From NCBI RefSeq assembly GCF_002150505.1, contig NZ_MSSV01000008.1, positions 62,001 to 126,000 on the forward strand: a DNA stretch of 64,000 nucleotides, given 5' to 3'. Source of the DNA: Algoriphagus ratkowskyi (GTDB lineage Bacteria > Bacteroidota > Bacteroidia > Cytophagales > Cyclobacteriaceae). A program made the position numbers and the translations under genes. The notes beneath the pieces were generated by a model. That model was not told the origin of the DNA, made no database searches, and saw nothing but the letters and a program-made list of their open reading frames with translations. Positions 63,205 through 64,000 of the stretch are shown piece by piece. Positions within the stretch are counted from its first letter, which is position 1. Each line of letters starts with the position of its first letter.

Positions 63205-64000
63205 ATGAGTAAGACAGAAGAATTCATCACCCATCTAGCCGAAGGCCAGAAATACAAGAAAGACTCCATTATTCTAGGTACTGGCGTACTTGATGGTGTA
63301 CCTGTGACTGGTGCCCAAATAAAAATTGCGCTGAAAACCATGAATAGACATGGGCTTATCGCTGGAGCAACAGGAACTGGCAAAACGAAAACTTTGCAAG
63401 TAATCGCTGAGCAATTGGCATTGAAAGGTGTTCCTTCTGTTTTGATGGACTTGAAAGGTGATCTCTCCGGTCTTGCTCAGCCAGGAACTGCCAACGATTT
63501 TATTAAAAATAGATCTGAGGTAATAGGAGTTGATTATGAGCCGATGGGATTGCCAATTGAGCTGATGTCTATTTCTGACGAAAAAGGAGTTCGGCTAAAA
63601 GCTTCTGTTTCAGAATTTGGGCCTGTATTGATAGCTCAGATCCTTGAGCTAAATGATACACAGCAGGGCGTGATCTCTTTGATCTTTCGTTATTGTGACG
63701 TAAACCATTTGCCTTTGGTTGACTTGAAGGATTTGAAACGCGTGCTTCAATTTATTACAAATGAAGGTAAAGAGGCCATTCAGAAGGAATACGGTCAGGT
63801 TTCTGGCGCCTCGGTAAATACAATCATGCGTAAGATTATCGAGCTGGAACAGCAAGGCGCAGAGCGATTCTTTGGAGAGAAATCATTTGATGTAGAAGAT
63901 TTTTTGAGGGTTAAGAATGGAAAAGGAGTGATTTCCGTGATTCGTCTGACCGACATTCAGAGTCGGCCCAAGCTATTCTCTACCTTTATGCTAAGCCTGC
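63205..64000 (+). CDS. HerA-like ATPase (DUF853), truncated by the window end
   Basis: The first 265 residues of a protein with no stop codon in the window. Walker A GATGTGKT at residues 54-61 and VLMDLKGDLSGLAQPG (Walker-B-like region) identify the HerA/FtsK ATPase superfamily, DUF853 branch. The full-length family is about 500 residues. It probably acts on DNA, but its role is not established. Start ATG at 63205 was chosen because it opens the conserved N-terminus. Confidence 0.9.
   Translation, partial: MSKTEEFITHLAEGQKYKKDSIILGTGVLDGVPVTGAQIKIALKTMNRHGLIAGATGTGKTKTLQVIAEQLALKGVPSVLMDLKGDLSGLAQPGTANDFIKNRSEVIGVDYEPMGLPIELMSISDEKGVRLKASVSEFGPVLIAQILELNDTQQGVISLIFRYCDVNHLPLVDLKDLKRVLQFITNEGKEAIQKEYGQVSGASVNTIMRKIIELEQQGAERFFGEKSFDVEDFLRVKNGKGVISVIRLTDIQSRPKLFSTFMLSL

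Overview
The window looks like a stretch of chromosome from a Bacteroidota bacterium, most likely of the Cytophagales (Algoriphagus/Cyclobacteriaceae-like). Signs of this are a gldC gliding-motility gene, two TonB-dependent receptors with carboxypeptidase-regulatory-like N-termini, DUF3098, DUF2911, DUF4374 and TM2 genes, the Bacteroidota arginine pathway built around an acyl-ornithine carbamoyltransferase, and several promoters matching the Bacteroidota pattern TTG ... TAnnTTTG. I assign the genus only by overall resemblance. The content is mainly core metabolism. I see no phage, insertion sequence, CRISPR array, rRNA or tRNA.

Layout. 0-3.9 kb: a TonB-dependent receptor and gldC. 4.0-9.0 kb: a tight minus-strand operon read ftsX, DUF3098, uppP, truB, ribF, scoA, scoB behind a very good promoter. 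9.3-12.6 kb: a DUF2147 gene, then metY-metX behind a SAM-I riboswitch. 12.6-14.8 kb: a SulP transporter and a beta-carbonic anhydrase, overlapping by 4 bp. 14.9-23.5 kb: a complete arginine operon, read GNAT, argG, argC, argD, argF', argB, argE', argH. 23.9-26.3 kb: an exported class V aminotransferase, a 51-residue zinc-ribbon membrane protein and a FrnE-like DsbA-family protein. 26.5-30.4 kb: a TonB receptor with a DUF4374 lipoprotein, probably for metal-chelate uptake. 30.5-35.3 kb: SMP-30-like and PD40-like secreted proteins, an MpaB-type oxygenase, a DUF2752/TM2 pair and an esterase.

35.4-43.7 kb: a VLRF1-type release-factor homologue, a HEAT-like protein, a protein of unknown function, the helicase HrpB, an lmo0937-type mini membrane protein, DUF2911, a Gfo/Idh/MocA dehydrogenase and a metallo-beta-lactamase-fold lipase-like enzyme. 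44.0-50.6 kb: a dispersed molybdenum-hydroxylase set (2Fe-2S subunit, molybdopterin subunit, cysteine desulfurase, MocA-like cytidylyltransferase, XdhC). 50.7-55.7 kb: an unknown protein, a coupled membrane protein/YdjC-type deacetylase pair, a TIM-barrel isomerase and a short-chain dehydrogenase. 56.0-61.4 kb: two lipoprotein metallopeptidases (M13 and M16). 61.5-64.0 kb: a secreted CxxC-rich protein, a DUF4332 protein and the start of a HerA-like (DUF853) ATPase cut by the window edge.

The observations I rate highest are: (1) the carbamoyltransferase has Val at the position that separates acetylornithine from succinylornithine enzymes, which predicts succinylated arginine intermediates; (2) a bacterial VLRF1 (Vms1/ANKZF1-like) protein with its GxxQ signature intact; (3) a SAM-I riboswitch leader with a 32-codon upstream ORF whose stop codon lies inside a hairpin before metY; (4) an uncharacterised membrane protein translationally coupled to a YdjC deacetylase; (5) GC-rich inverted repeat arrays in otherwise AT-rich intergenic DNA. 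Nothing here is a clear, wholly new multi-gene system.
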